Source: Patescibacteria group bacterium (GTDB lineage: Bacteria; Patescibacteria; Paceibacteria; UBA6257; 2-01-FULL-56-20). From it: 5,906 nt of DNA. A program made the position numbers and the translations under genes. The notes under the pieces are model-generated. The model was not told where the DNA came from. It saw nothing but the letters and a program-made list of their open reading frames with translations, and made no database searches. Position 1 is the stretch's first letter. Each line of letters opens with the position of its first letter. Shown here in pieces: positions 1 to 5,786 of the stretch. Location: contig JAMDBA010000009.1 of the NCBI GenBank assembly GCA_023484365.1, positions 523-6,428 on the forward strand, written 5' to 3'.

Positions 1-108
1 TTTTAAAATTTTTTTACCCGTTTTTTTAAGCAGCAGAATAAAATCTTTGCTGAAAAACTCAAAATCAAATCTCATCTGCGATTTAAACTCTCTTGTCTCT
101 CTGGTCAT
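1..108 (-). CDS. 5' end of a leftward gene of unknown function (partial)
   Basis: On the minus strand an ATG at 108-106 opens 36 codons that run off the left edge. The product begins MTRETREFKSQ and continues with a Phe/Asp/Glu/Lys-rich stretch (FDFEFFSKDFILLL), a composition typical of real AT-rich coding sequence. An in-frame TAG at 117-115 lies just upstream, so the start is at 108 or at the second Met, codon 12. An AGGG sequence a few bases before the ATG could be a ribosome binding site. No family is recognised from 36 residues. The gene would diverge from the phage head operon, and its upstream flank is the first copy of a perfect 58-base repeat, so it may be a neighbouring gene or an assembly joint. 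Confidence is limited by length. Confidence 0.4.
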   Translation of the reverse strand, partial: MTRETREFKSQMRFDFEFFSKDFILLLKKTGKKILK

Positions 109-113
109 ATTGC

Positions 114-171
114 CCTAATAAAAGAATGGTTGGCAGAATGCCGAAAGAAAGAAATTAATCCGGAAATATTT
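114..171 (+). repeat. 58-base direct repeat, copy 1 (outside the gene)
   Basis: This stretch is identical to 217-274, offset by 103 bases. It reads as the peptide LIKEWLAECRKKEINPEIF in the frame starting at 112, then meets a stop at 178-180 after two more codons. It therefore looks like a copied internal fragment of the downstream gene. That frame has no ATG or GTG, and its only TTG (130) lies inside the repeat. Perfect identity implies either a very recent duplication or a misassembly near a contig end. Confidence 0.9.
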
Positions 172-547
172 GCCCCATAAGCAAATAATAAATTTTGCTA
201 AACTGGAAATTATTGTCCTAATAAAAGAATGGTTGGCAGAATGCCGAAAGAAAGAAATTAATCCGGAAATATTTAATAAATTTATCAATTTTGTAAACAC
301 TAAATTTTTAGAAAACAGAAGAAAAGACGCTGCGTTAGTGTCCCAGGAAGAGAAAAATAAAACATACAATATCAAGGTTATGAATAAAAAAGACACGAGA
401 ATGGCCATAATGAAATTTATTGCTGACAGCTGGGCGGTGGCGATTATAAAAAAACAGAATAAAGAAGTGAGCGGTTATTTATTTTGGTTTGACGGTTGGT
501 GCGAACAATTATTAAAGTTTTGGAAAAAACCAATAACGAATGGCTGA
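170..547 (+). CDS. small protein of unknown function upstream of the portal
   Basis: The open frame gives about 125 residues if translation begins at TTG 170. No ATG occurs in frame until codon 71, and the only upstream signal is a weak GGAAA, so the true start is uncertain. The protein is charged and mostly helical in character. Residues 13-60 are Lys/Glu-rich with Trp21 and Cys25. The C-terminal half has an aromatic patch around residues 103-118 (YLFWFDGWCEQLLKFW). No signal peptide or clear membrane segment is seen, and I do not recognise the family. It overlaps the portal gene by 8 bases, which suggests co-transcription and translational coupling. By position it could be a head or packaging accessory protein, but nothing in the sequence proves that. 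Residues 17-35 are encoded by the second copy of the 58-base repeat, so the N-terminus may have been disturbed. Confidence 0.65.
   Translation: MPHKQIINFAKLEIIVLIKEWLAECRKKEINPEIFNKFINFVNTKFLENRRKDAALVSQEEKNKTYNIKVMNKKDTRMAIMKFIADSWAVAIIKKQNKEVSGYLFWFDGWCEQLLKFWKKPITNG
217..274 (+). repeat. 58-base direct repeat, copy 2 (inside the small gene)
   Basis: This copy is identical to 114-171 and codes for residues 17-35 of the small protein. Reading continues smoothly past its right end (NKFINF), so this looks like the parental copy. The 45 bases between the copies (172-216) contain a small AT-rich hairpin, AGCAAA at 180-185 pairing with TTTGCT at 194-199. Confidence 0.9.
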
Positions 548-2684
548 AGAAATAAATCAGGAAAAAAACGCCGAAGAAGAAATAAAGAAGTCTGAAGGCG
601 AAAGACTTTCTCGCCAGACAAAAAATACTTTTACCAAAGCGTCAGGCGAAGACCCGAGAGGTTTCTCTTTTGAACGAAGGAAAAGATTGCCGTATCTTTT
701 ACAAAAGGGGTTATCAAAACCTGGAAGAATTTCTTATGATGTTCTAAGGCGAGCGGCCGCTTCTGTTCACGTGGCGAGAATTTGTATCACCGTTTTAAAA
801 GAAAAAGTCTCGAAAACAGGATGGACGATTAAAGCAATTGACATAAATAAAAAGGCGGATCCAAGACAAATAGAAATAGCCACGGAATTATTTAAACATC
901 CCAATAAGAACAGCGAAACTTTTAGGACTTTTCTTGACAAAATTTTGGAGGATCTTTTAGTCCTTGACGCCGTAGCGATAGAAAAAGTCAGATACCCCGA
1001 CGGCAGATTGGCCGAGTTGCATTATCTTGACGCCGCCACCGTAAGGCCGGTTTTTGATGAACACGGCAATCAAGATATTCCTGTGCCGATTGTCGGTCGA
1101 GACGAAGAGGTAAGGGAATTGCCGGTTTCTTATGTCCAAGTTGTAAATTCTAATCCTTGGGGCGGCCGTGAAGCCGGCGATTTAGTCGCGGCGTGGCCTA
1201 AAAAAGATTTCATTTATTTTAATATGCACCCCCAAGGCTCTATGAATTCCTTCGGTTATGGACTTTCGCCCATTGAAAGCGTTATTGGCGTTGTCGCTAA
1301 TATTTTAAACGCTGATAATTTCAACGGCACTTATTTTGAAGAAGGTTCTTTCCCCCCCGCTTTGATTCAATTGGTCGCCAATATGGACGAAAGGGAATTG
1401 ATGTCGATGAGAGAGTATATGTATACAGAGTTGGAGGGAAGATTTCATCGTCCAGCGATTATAGCCGGACCAGGCGAGATTAAAGTTTTGAATTTGAAAG
1501 ATATTACTCAGCGAGATATGCAGTTTATGGAATATATGAAATTTATGAGCAGACTTCTGTCCGCCGCTTTTGGTTTATCTCCCCAAGATATTGGCATAAC
1601 TGAAGATTTAAACAGAGCGACAAGCGAAGTTCAAAAAGATTTATCGCAACAAAAAGGTTATCAGTCCATATTACATTTATTTAAAGAAGTTTTTAACCAA
1701 GAAATTCTTTGGAACGATTTTGGCTTTAAAGATCTTGAATTTTCTTGGGTCGCCGAAGATAATATTGATTTAAGCGAGGCTTCCCAGATATATGATGTAG
1801 CTTTAAAGAATGGTTCAATGACATTAAACGAAGTCAGAGAACGAATTGGATTTGCTCCGTTTGAAGATTGGGCCAATCGTCCGATGTTGTTGACAAATTT
1901 GGGGTATATTCCGGCGATAAATAAAACAGCCGAATCGCCGGAGGAAAAACAAAAAGAAGAATTTAACAAAAAATTCAAAAAGTCTGTTTACACCAACGAC
2001 GGTTATAGGACTTGGGTTGATGATAGGGGATACGGTCAGCCGTTTATTTTTGAAAATATTTTAACCGGCGAAGGTTTTGCGATTAAGCCGCCAATCGCCG
2101 TTAATCTTCTTAGCCAAAAAATGGAAGAAGAATTGACTAATGCCCTTGCTAACCGAGGTTTAAATGTGGCCAGAGTTAAAAGAATAACTGAAACAAATGT
2201 ATTGAATCGAATAATCGATAATAATGAAGTAAAAAAAGAATTTATTGATTATCAAAATATGGAACCGGCCTATGACAGTGAAAAATGGAAGGCAAAATTT
2301 GGCGGTTCAAGAAAATTTCCTTACTATATGGTTTCTCAATATATTGATGGAAGAAATTTAAAAGACACACTTTTACTTGATGATATGAAACGATCGCCCG
2401 AAAGTTATAAGCAAGCGATTGTTGATTTGGCCAATCTTTGGTTAGCTGAAAAAGATTTGATTTTAGGCGATCGCCGAGCGGACCAATATGTTATTACATC
2501 GGACAAACGCGGCTGGGGATTTGACTACCAGTTTAAAGGAAACCAGTCAAGGTGGGAAGGGACAAAAGATTCAATCTTCGATGCTCTTGAGACTATTCCT
2601 GAATTACAAAAATATTTTGTCAAACTTATCACCCAGAAAAAGAGAACTAATTTATTAAGTCGATTATTAAATAAATTAAAATAA
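540..2684 (+). CDS. phage portal protein, HK97 type, with C-terminal kinase-like extension
   Basis: The portal forms the dodecameric ring at one capsid vertex through which DNA is packaged and to which the tail attaches. Residues 1-60 are a charged, probably disordered leader. Residues about 65-460 match an HK97-type portal body: a helical start (YDVLRRAAASVHVARICI), a middle segment with FLDKILEDLLVLDAVAIEKV and LHYLDAATVRPV (residues 131-171), then the hallmark FGYGLSPIESVIGVVANIL (238-256) followed by FEEGSFPPALIQL. The stem/crown part includes MKFMSRLLSAAFGLSPQDIG (333-352). HK97-type portals are usually about 400-500 residues, and this one is 714. The extra residues (about 480-714) form a separate domain, described in its own entry. 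Translation starts at the ATG that overlaps the previous gene by 8 bases. No Shine-Dalgarno is visible, so coupling is likely. The gene ends in a TAATG junction with the next gene. Confidence 0.92.
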   Translation: MAEEINQEKNAEEEIKKSEGERLSRQTKNTFTKASGEDPRGFSFERRKRLPYLLQKGLSKPGRISYDVLRRAAASVHVARICITVLKEKVSKTGWTIKAIDINKKADPRQIEIATELFKHPNKNSETFRTFLDKILEDLLVLDAVAIEKVRYPDGRLAELHYLDAATVRPVFDEHGNQDIPVPIVGRDEEVRELPVSYVQVVNSNPWGGREAGDLVAAWPKKDFIYFNMHPQGSMNSFGYGLSPIESVIGVVANILNADNFNGTYFEEGSFPPALIQLVANMDERELMSMREYMYTELEGRFHRPAIIAGPGEIKVLNLKDITQRDMQFMEYMKFMSRLLSAAFGLSPQDIGITEDLNRATSEVQKDLSQQKGYQSILHLFKEVFNQEILWNDFGFKDLEFSWVAEDNIDLSEASQIYDVALKNGSMTLNEVRERIGFAPFEDWANRPMLLTNLGYIPAINKTAESPEEKQKEEFNKKFKKSVYTNDGYRTWVDDRGYGQPFIFENILTGEGFAIKPPIAVNLLSQKMEEELTNALANRGLNVARVKRITETNVLNRIIDNNEVKKEFIDYQNMEPAYDSEKWKAKFGGSRKFPYYMVSQYIDGRNLKDTLLLDDMKRSPESYKQAIVDLANLWLAEKDLILGDRRADQYVITSDKRGWGFDYQFKGNQSRWEGTKDSIFDALETIPELQKYFVKLITQKKRTNLLSRLLNKLK
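1977..2639 (+). other. kinase-like domain fused to the portal C-terminus (residues about 480-700)
   Basis: The order and spacing of short motifs follow the protein-kinase/aminoglycoside-phosphotransferase/HipA-type fold. A glycine-containing strand leads to FAIKPP, with Lys516 in the place of the VAIK lysine. A helix follows with Glu529-531 as candidate partners. MVSQYIDGRNL (597-607) resembles the hinge region. After the helix QAIVDLANLWLAEKDL comes LGDRRADQYVI (642-652), where Asp644 matches the catalytic Asp of the HGDxxxxN or GDRHxxN loop. GFDYQF (660-665) supplies Asp662 as the DFG-type metal ligand. The residue five after Asp644 is Gln649 instead of the usual Asn. The assignment rests on reading motifs by eye. 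It could be an active atypical kinase, a pseudokinase used for structure, or a coincidental match. The same continuous frame carries it, so the fusion itself is directly visible. Confidence 0.5.
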
Positions 2685-3544
2685 TGGCGGCTGAAATTAA
2701 ATTTAAAAAGTTTTGGTCTTATTTTAATAAACCAGGTCGAGCGTCGATTCATACGGCCAAGTGGGATAAATGTGTCGAAGATGTCAAAAGCAAGAATTCC
2801 GCCGTTAATCCTTACGCTGTTTGCACGGCTGTTTTAAGTAATGAATCTTTTAAGAATATAATCAACCAAAATAAACTTATTGGTAAAATTTGCCGAGCCG
2901 TGGAAATTAAACAAAAAGAGACATCTTATAATATGTCTGACGATGAAGTCCTGAATTTTGTCCAAAATTTAATTGAGATGGGATTTGGCGATTCAGACTT
3001 ACAGGGCGATACAAGAACATATTTAAGCACTAAAAATTCTTCGTCGAATGAAACAAAAACAGTCGATGATACGACTTACGGCACAACCATAGCGGCCAAT
3101 AGAAAAAAGAAAACAAGCAGTGATAAAGAAGAAATAAGCGATAGTGATTCTTATCCCAAAGCAAAATTGACAGTTCCCGCCGAAGGATCTATCAGTTCAA
3201 CCGGATTAAGCGAATCCGAGACTGGTTCAACCGATAAGGCAAGCGATCAACTTGAGCATCAAAGTTGGTCAAGAAGGAAGGGAATTGTTCATAAGGCGGC
3301 GACTTGGCCGGATATTTACAGGAGAGCTTTGCAATTGCGCGATATATCAAGAACTAAAGAATTTTTCGAGAGAACTCTAAGCCAAGAATTTGGACTCAAT
3401 AAAAATGAGTTAAAGATTATTCTCGATTATATTAGACAAATTCCGCCAACAAAAGACAAAGGGATTGGAGTTTTAGATTTAAATTCTAAAAAAAGTCAAA
3501 ATAAATTATTCAATGAGTATTGGAAAAATGTCAGAAATAAATAA
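2684..3544 (+). CDS. unrecognised head-module protein with Cys motif and Ser-rich middle
   Basis: This 286-residue protein starts in a TAATG overlap with the portal stop and ends overlapping the protease gene by 32 bases (17 if the protease uses its second ATG). Three parts are visible. Residues 20-50 hold the motif W27-x2-C30-V...NPYAVCTAVL (C47). Short W/C...A-x-C-x-A-x-L motifs of this kind recur, as I recall, in phage head proteins near the protease, but their function is not known to me. Residues about 115-190 are Ser/Thr/Glu/Asp-rich and probably disordered (for example EEISDSDSY and LSESETGSTD). Residues 193-286 look helical and basic, with ATWPDIYRRALQLRDISRTKEFFERTL. There is no signal peptide or membrane segment. 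The slot between portal and protease is often held by a head-morphogenesis or accessory protein, but no MuF/SPP1 gp7-like motif is seen, so the role stays open. Confidence 0.8.
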   Translation: MAAEIKFKKFWSYFNKPGRASIHTAKWDKCVEDVKSKNSAVNPYAVCTAVLSNESFKNIINQNKLIGKICRAVEIKQKETSYNMSDDEVLNFVQNLIEMGFGDSDLQGDTRTYLSTKNSSSNETKTVDDTTYGTTIAANRKKKTSSDKEEISDSDSYPKAKLTVPAEGSISSTGLSESETGSTDKASDQLEHQSWSRRKGIVHKAATWPDIYRRALQLRDISRTKEFFERTLSQEFGLNKNELKIILDYIRQIPPTKDKGIGVLDLNSKKSQNKLFNEYWKNVRNK

Positions 3545-5639
3545 GAATATATTAGTGGCGGAAAAAGACAGCGGTTTTGAGTTTACCTTTTACATTGAAA
3601 AAGCTCAGGTAGCGAATGACACCGAGCAAATGATGATTAGAGGAATTGCCAGCACATCAAATGTTGACCACGATCAGGAAAGGTTCGCTCCCAAGGCTTT
3701 GGAAAAAATGGTTAATATTATTAACCAAAAAAGCGTACCTTTAAGAGTCGAACACAGCAAAGGTCAGGGTTCTGTTATCGGGAATATCAAGAAAGGATGG
3801 CTTGATGGCAGAAATCAATTTTGGATTGAGGCGGAGTTGGATAAGAATAATAAAACTGCGTCGTTGATTTACAGCGCGTTGAAAAAGGGAGCACAATTAG
3901 GATTATCGGTGGGCGGAAGAGTTAAAAGAGCAGTAATGGAATTATCGGAAAAAACAGGCCAGGCGGTTAAAACTTTTTATGATGTTATTTTAGATGAGGT
4001 TTCCGTAACCCCCCGACCAGCCAATTACGACGCTTGGCTTTTTTCTAAAAGTATTATAAAAAAAGGCGAAGATATTAAGTCTTACTATAGCTCGCCTCTT
4101 TATAATCAATTTCTTGCCACAAATCCGCAGTTAGATTATTTAGCGGTTTTTGAAAAATCAATCCCGAGAAACTCGTGGATTAAAGTCGATAATTTATTAA
4201 ATTATGAGCCAATGTTAAATTTTGGTAAAAAATCTATATCCGAAACGGAAATTTCGGAGTCTGAGAGCAGTGAAAAAATTAAAGGTCTTTCAGAAAAAAA
4301 TCCAACAACTATCAGCGACATTTTAGAAAGCAGTGAAAGCACTGATAGCGTCAGTAGTTCTTCGAAAAGTTTTTCAGATAACTCTTCTCGATCTGAAACT
4401 TCAAATTCGTCGTCTTCATCGTCTTCTCCATCAAAAAGCAGTGATTCTTCATCAAGAACCAGAACTACTTCAACCGATTCATCGGAAGACGAAAGTTCAA
4501 TTGAGACTTCCAAGTCTTTTAAGGCTTTCAAAAATTATGTCGTCAGAGGATTTGGCGATATAGCCAAAGCGATTGATCAGATCACGAAAGTTTTGACTTA
4601 TCAGTCAAGCGACGCTCCGGCCTTAGAGCAAGAAAATCCCAATGAAAGCCAAGAGTCGTACAGTGATACTTCTTCAACTCCTGAAACTTCAAGCCGAGGT
4701 TCGATAAAACATCAAAGACAAGGTCAGGAAAATACTTACGCCGAAGGCGACAATGAAGCGTCAAGAGAAAGAGGCAGTAGAACATCATCCGACACAACTT
4801 CAGCTTTGGACCAAGAAAATCCGACGGAAACAAAAGCGCGAAGAAATAAACAAGGAACGAATGAAACAACGGGAACGACCGTTGACGATGATTGGTACAA
4901 TACCGTCAATGAACCGACAATTTCTTCACCGTCATCTTCGTCGTCAGATCGTTCTAAAACAAGAAAAAAATGGTGGGAAGATACAGATGACATTCAGAGC
5001 GAAAGAGAGAGGAGCCGAAGCTCAAGCAGCGGCGACACAACTTCAGCTTTGGACCAAGAAAATCCGACGGAAACAAAAAGAAGAAAAACATTAAGCAGCA
5101 GTATTAGTGAAAGTGTCCCAACGAGCGAACGGACGGTTGAAAGAACGAGGTCATCTTCAGACTCAAGCGAAGAAAGCGATGATGAAGATTCAGACAACAA
5201 TAAATACAGAATGCCCGAAGTCACCCGTTCAATCCGAAATTTAAACGCTATCGTCAAAAGATTACAATCCTATCAAGTTATCAAAAGTCAATCGCCGCAA
5301 ACAATTGACGAATTTACAAAGGCGACAAGTGCGGCTGTAATGGCCATTGGCGATCGACTGGAGAAAGAAGGAAAAAGGATTATCGGTCTGGAAAATCGGA
5401 TTGCCGAGATGATAAGAAGAGATGAAATTATCCAAAAATCTATCCATGACATGATGGATCAGCCTGGGGCTAAAAAATCTGTTTCTCTCGGTATTCCTTA
5501 TATGGTTGACCGCGAAGGCAGACGATACGCTTTAACAGCCAAAGAAATAAGTATTGAAAAAAGCATAAAAAACAATAAAGAGAAAGATTTTAAAGAAGTT
5601 TACAAAGAACAGTTGTCTTCCGAAGCGACTGGAATGTAA
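3513..5639 (+). CDS. HK97-family prohead protease fused to a long Ser-rich linker and a coiled-coil scaffold-like tail
   Basis: Residues about 21-182 are a prohead protease of the HK97/peptidase S78 type, which cleaves scaffold and capsid proteins inside the procapsid. The landmarks are MIRGIASTSNVDHDQERFAP (41-60), His81 in VEHS, Ser132 in LGLSVGG, and Glu162 in LDEVSVTPRPAN, consistent with the family's His/Ser/Glu active site. Such proteases alone are about 180-250 residues, and this product is 708. Residues 240-335 and 365-565 are extremely rich in Ser, Thr, Glu and Asp, separated by a short helical piece (335-363). Residues 566-650 look like a coiled coil (RNLNAIVKRLQSYQVI, GDRLEKEGKRIIGLENRIAEMI), as expected for an internal scaffold. 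ATG 3513 gives MSIGKMSEIN. The second ATG at 3528 has a GGA just upstream and may be the real start. Both overlap the previous gene. Confidence 0.92.
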   Translation: MSIGKMSEINKNILVAEKDSGFEFTFYIEKAQVANDTEQMMIRGIASTSNVDHDQERFAPKALEKMVNIINQKSVPLRVEHSKGQGSVIGNIKKGWLDGRNQFWIEAELDKNNKTASLIYSALKKGAQLGLSVGGRVKRAVMELSEKTGQAVKTFYDVILDEVSVTPRPANYDAWLFSKSIIKKGEDIKSYYSSPLYNQFLATNPQLDYLAVFEKSIPRNSWIKVDNLLNYEPMLNFGKKSISETEISESESSEKIKGLSEKNPTTISDILESSESTDSVSSSSKSFSDNSSRSETSNSSSSSSSPSKSSDSSSRTRTTSTDSSEDESSIETSKSFKAFKNYVVRGFGDIAKAIDQITKVLTYQSSDAPALEQENPNESQESYSDTSSTPETSSRGSIKHQRQGQENTYAEGDNEASRERGSRTSSDTTSALDQENPTETKARRNKQGTNETTGTTVDDDWYNTVNEPTISSPSSSSSDRSKTRKKWWEDTDDIQSERERSRSSSSGDTTSALDQENPTETKRRKTLSSSISESVPTSERTVERTRSSSDSSEESDDEDSDNNKYRMPEVTRSIRNLNAIVKRLQSYQVIKSQSPQTIDEFTKATSAAVMAIGDRLEKEGKRIIGLENRIAEMIRRDEIIQKSIHDMMDQPGAKKSVSLGIPYMVDREGRRYALTAKEISIEKSIKNNKEKDFKEVYKEQLSSEATGM
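4611..4649 (+). repeat. degenerate third copy of the ALDQENPTE repeat
   Basis: Codons 367-379 read DAPALEQENPNES. This aligns with the two better copies downstream (DTTSALDQENPTET) with one residue missing and several substitutions. The DNA keeps the core GCAAGAAAATCC. It supports an older, diverging repeat family inside the linker. Confidence 0.55.
4790..4835 (+). repeat. 46-base in-frame repeat, copy A (DTTSALDQENPTETK)
   Basis: This stretch is identical to 5033-5078, 243 bases (81 codons) downstream, and encodes residues 427-441 of the protease-scaffold protein. Perfect DNA identity inside a fast-evolving linker points to a recent duplication or gene conversion. The core QENP stands out from the surrounding Ser/Arg-rich sequence. 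Confidence 0.9.
5033..5078 (+). repeat. 46-base in-frame repeat, copy B (DTTSALDQENPTETK)
   Basis: This is the second perfect copy, encoding residues 508-522. In both copies the repeat sits after a Ser/Arg-rich piece and is followed by a basic cluster (KARRNK after copy A, KRRKT after copy B), so the duplicated unit may once have been longer. Confidence 0.9.
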
Positions 5640-5647
5640 ACAAAAAT

Positions 5648-5676
5648 TTGTGGTTAAACTTAATCAAAATTATTAA
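5648..5676 (+). promoter_or_regulatory. weak candidate promoter for the capsid gene
   Basis: TTGTGG at 5648-5653 and TATTAA at 5671-5676 are 17 bases apart, the ideal spacing for a sigma70-type promoter. They match the consensus at only 3 of 6 and 4 of 6 positions. In AT-rich DNA such matches arise by chance, so this is a suggestion supported mainly by its position in the leader. Confidence 0.2.
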
Positions 5677-5775
5677 ACTTCTCTCAATGGTCGAGGTCGA
5701 CGGCCTGTTCGCTTAGATTAAATAGAGAACCCTAATCGGCTACTTAATCCAAGATAAGTTCAAAGAGAGGCAAAA

Positions 5776-5779
5776 AGGA
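5776..5779 (+). promoter_or_regulatory. strong ribosome binding site for the capsid gene
   Basis: AGGA (within AAAAAGGAT) lies 7 bases before the ATG at 5787. It is the clearest Shine-Dalgarno sequence in the window and fixes the start of the last gene. The portal and 286-residue genes have none, which fits capsid protein being needed in far larger amounts. Confidence 0.8.
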
Positions 5780-5786
5780 TAAAAAA

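Larger units (their letters stand above)
4233..5207 (+). other. Ser/Thr/acidic low-complexity segment of the protease-scaffold protein
   Basis: Codons 241-565 encode long runs of serine mixed with Glu, Asp, Thr and Arg, including SNSSSSSSSPSKSSDSSSRT (297-316) and SSDSSEESDDEDSD (548-561). Serine is written with all of TCT, TCA, TCG, AGC and AGT, so the run is not a simple triplet expansion and is probably maintained at the protein level. The region should be disordered. It also produces long antisense open frames that I read as by-products. Confidence 0.85.
5640..5786 (+). promoter_or_regulatory. 147-base untranslated leader before the capsid gene
   Basis: This is the only real intergenic gap among otherwise overlapping + strand genes. 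Its centre (5689-5713) is G+C-richer than the flanks and holds the tandem GGTCGA GGTCGA and a small AGGT/GCCT hairpin. Possible longer pairings are TTCTCT 5679-5684 with AGAGAA 5724-5729, GATTAA 5716-5721 with TTAATC 5744-5749, and AACTT 5676-5680 with AAGTT 5756-5760. The first and third share bases and could not coexist. An 8-base direct repeat ACTTAATC occurs at 5658-5665 and 5742-5749. I infer a leader that sets high expression of the capsid gene, by promoter, RNA structure or both. No known RNA family is identified. Confidence 0.45.

Noticed and set aside
7..180. Open + strand frame of 58 codons including repeat copy 1
   Set aside because: It has no ATG or GTG, its only TTG lies within the repeat, and the opposite strand gives a better coding frame over 1-108.
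115..408. Minus-strand open frame of 97 codons over the small gene
   Set aside because: It is antisense to a frame that couples well into the portal gene. Its hydrophobic composition is what AT-rich Lys/Asn codons give on the reverse strand.
1351..1357. Run of seven C in the portal gene as a possible frameshift
   Set aside because: Portal-like sequence continues in the same frame on both sides (GSFPPALIQL), so there is no evidence of a shift or error.
4202..4531. Long antisense open frames opposite the Ser-rich region (also around 4582-4869, 4736-4993 and 4994-5257)
   Set aside because: Their Glu/Asp/Leu/Ser-rich products are the mirror of Ser codons on the + strand. They lie wholly inside a well supported gene and have no start signals of their own.
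5640..5680. Terminator after the protease gene
   Set aside because: Only short AT-only complementarities are present (for example ACAAA/TTTGT with a 2-base loop), with no stable stem followed by a T run.
5687..5716. Tiny frame MVEVDGLFA in the capsid leader as a regulatory leader peptide
   Set aside because: It has only nine codons and no ribosome binding site, and its composition is explained by the G+C-rich core. It would need conservation to be taken seriously.
5715..5745. AAATAG followed by CCCTAA in the leader, loosely like the pistol self-cleaving ribozyme
   Set aside because: The complementary loop sequence needed for the pseudoknot is not present upstream and the required helices could not be drawn, so the likeness is probably chance.
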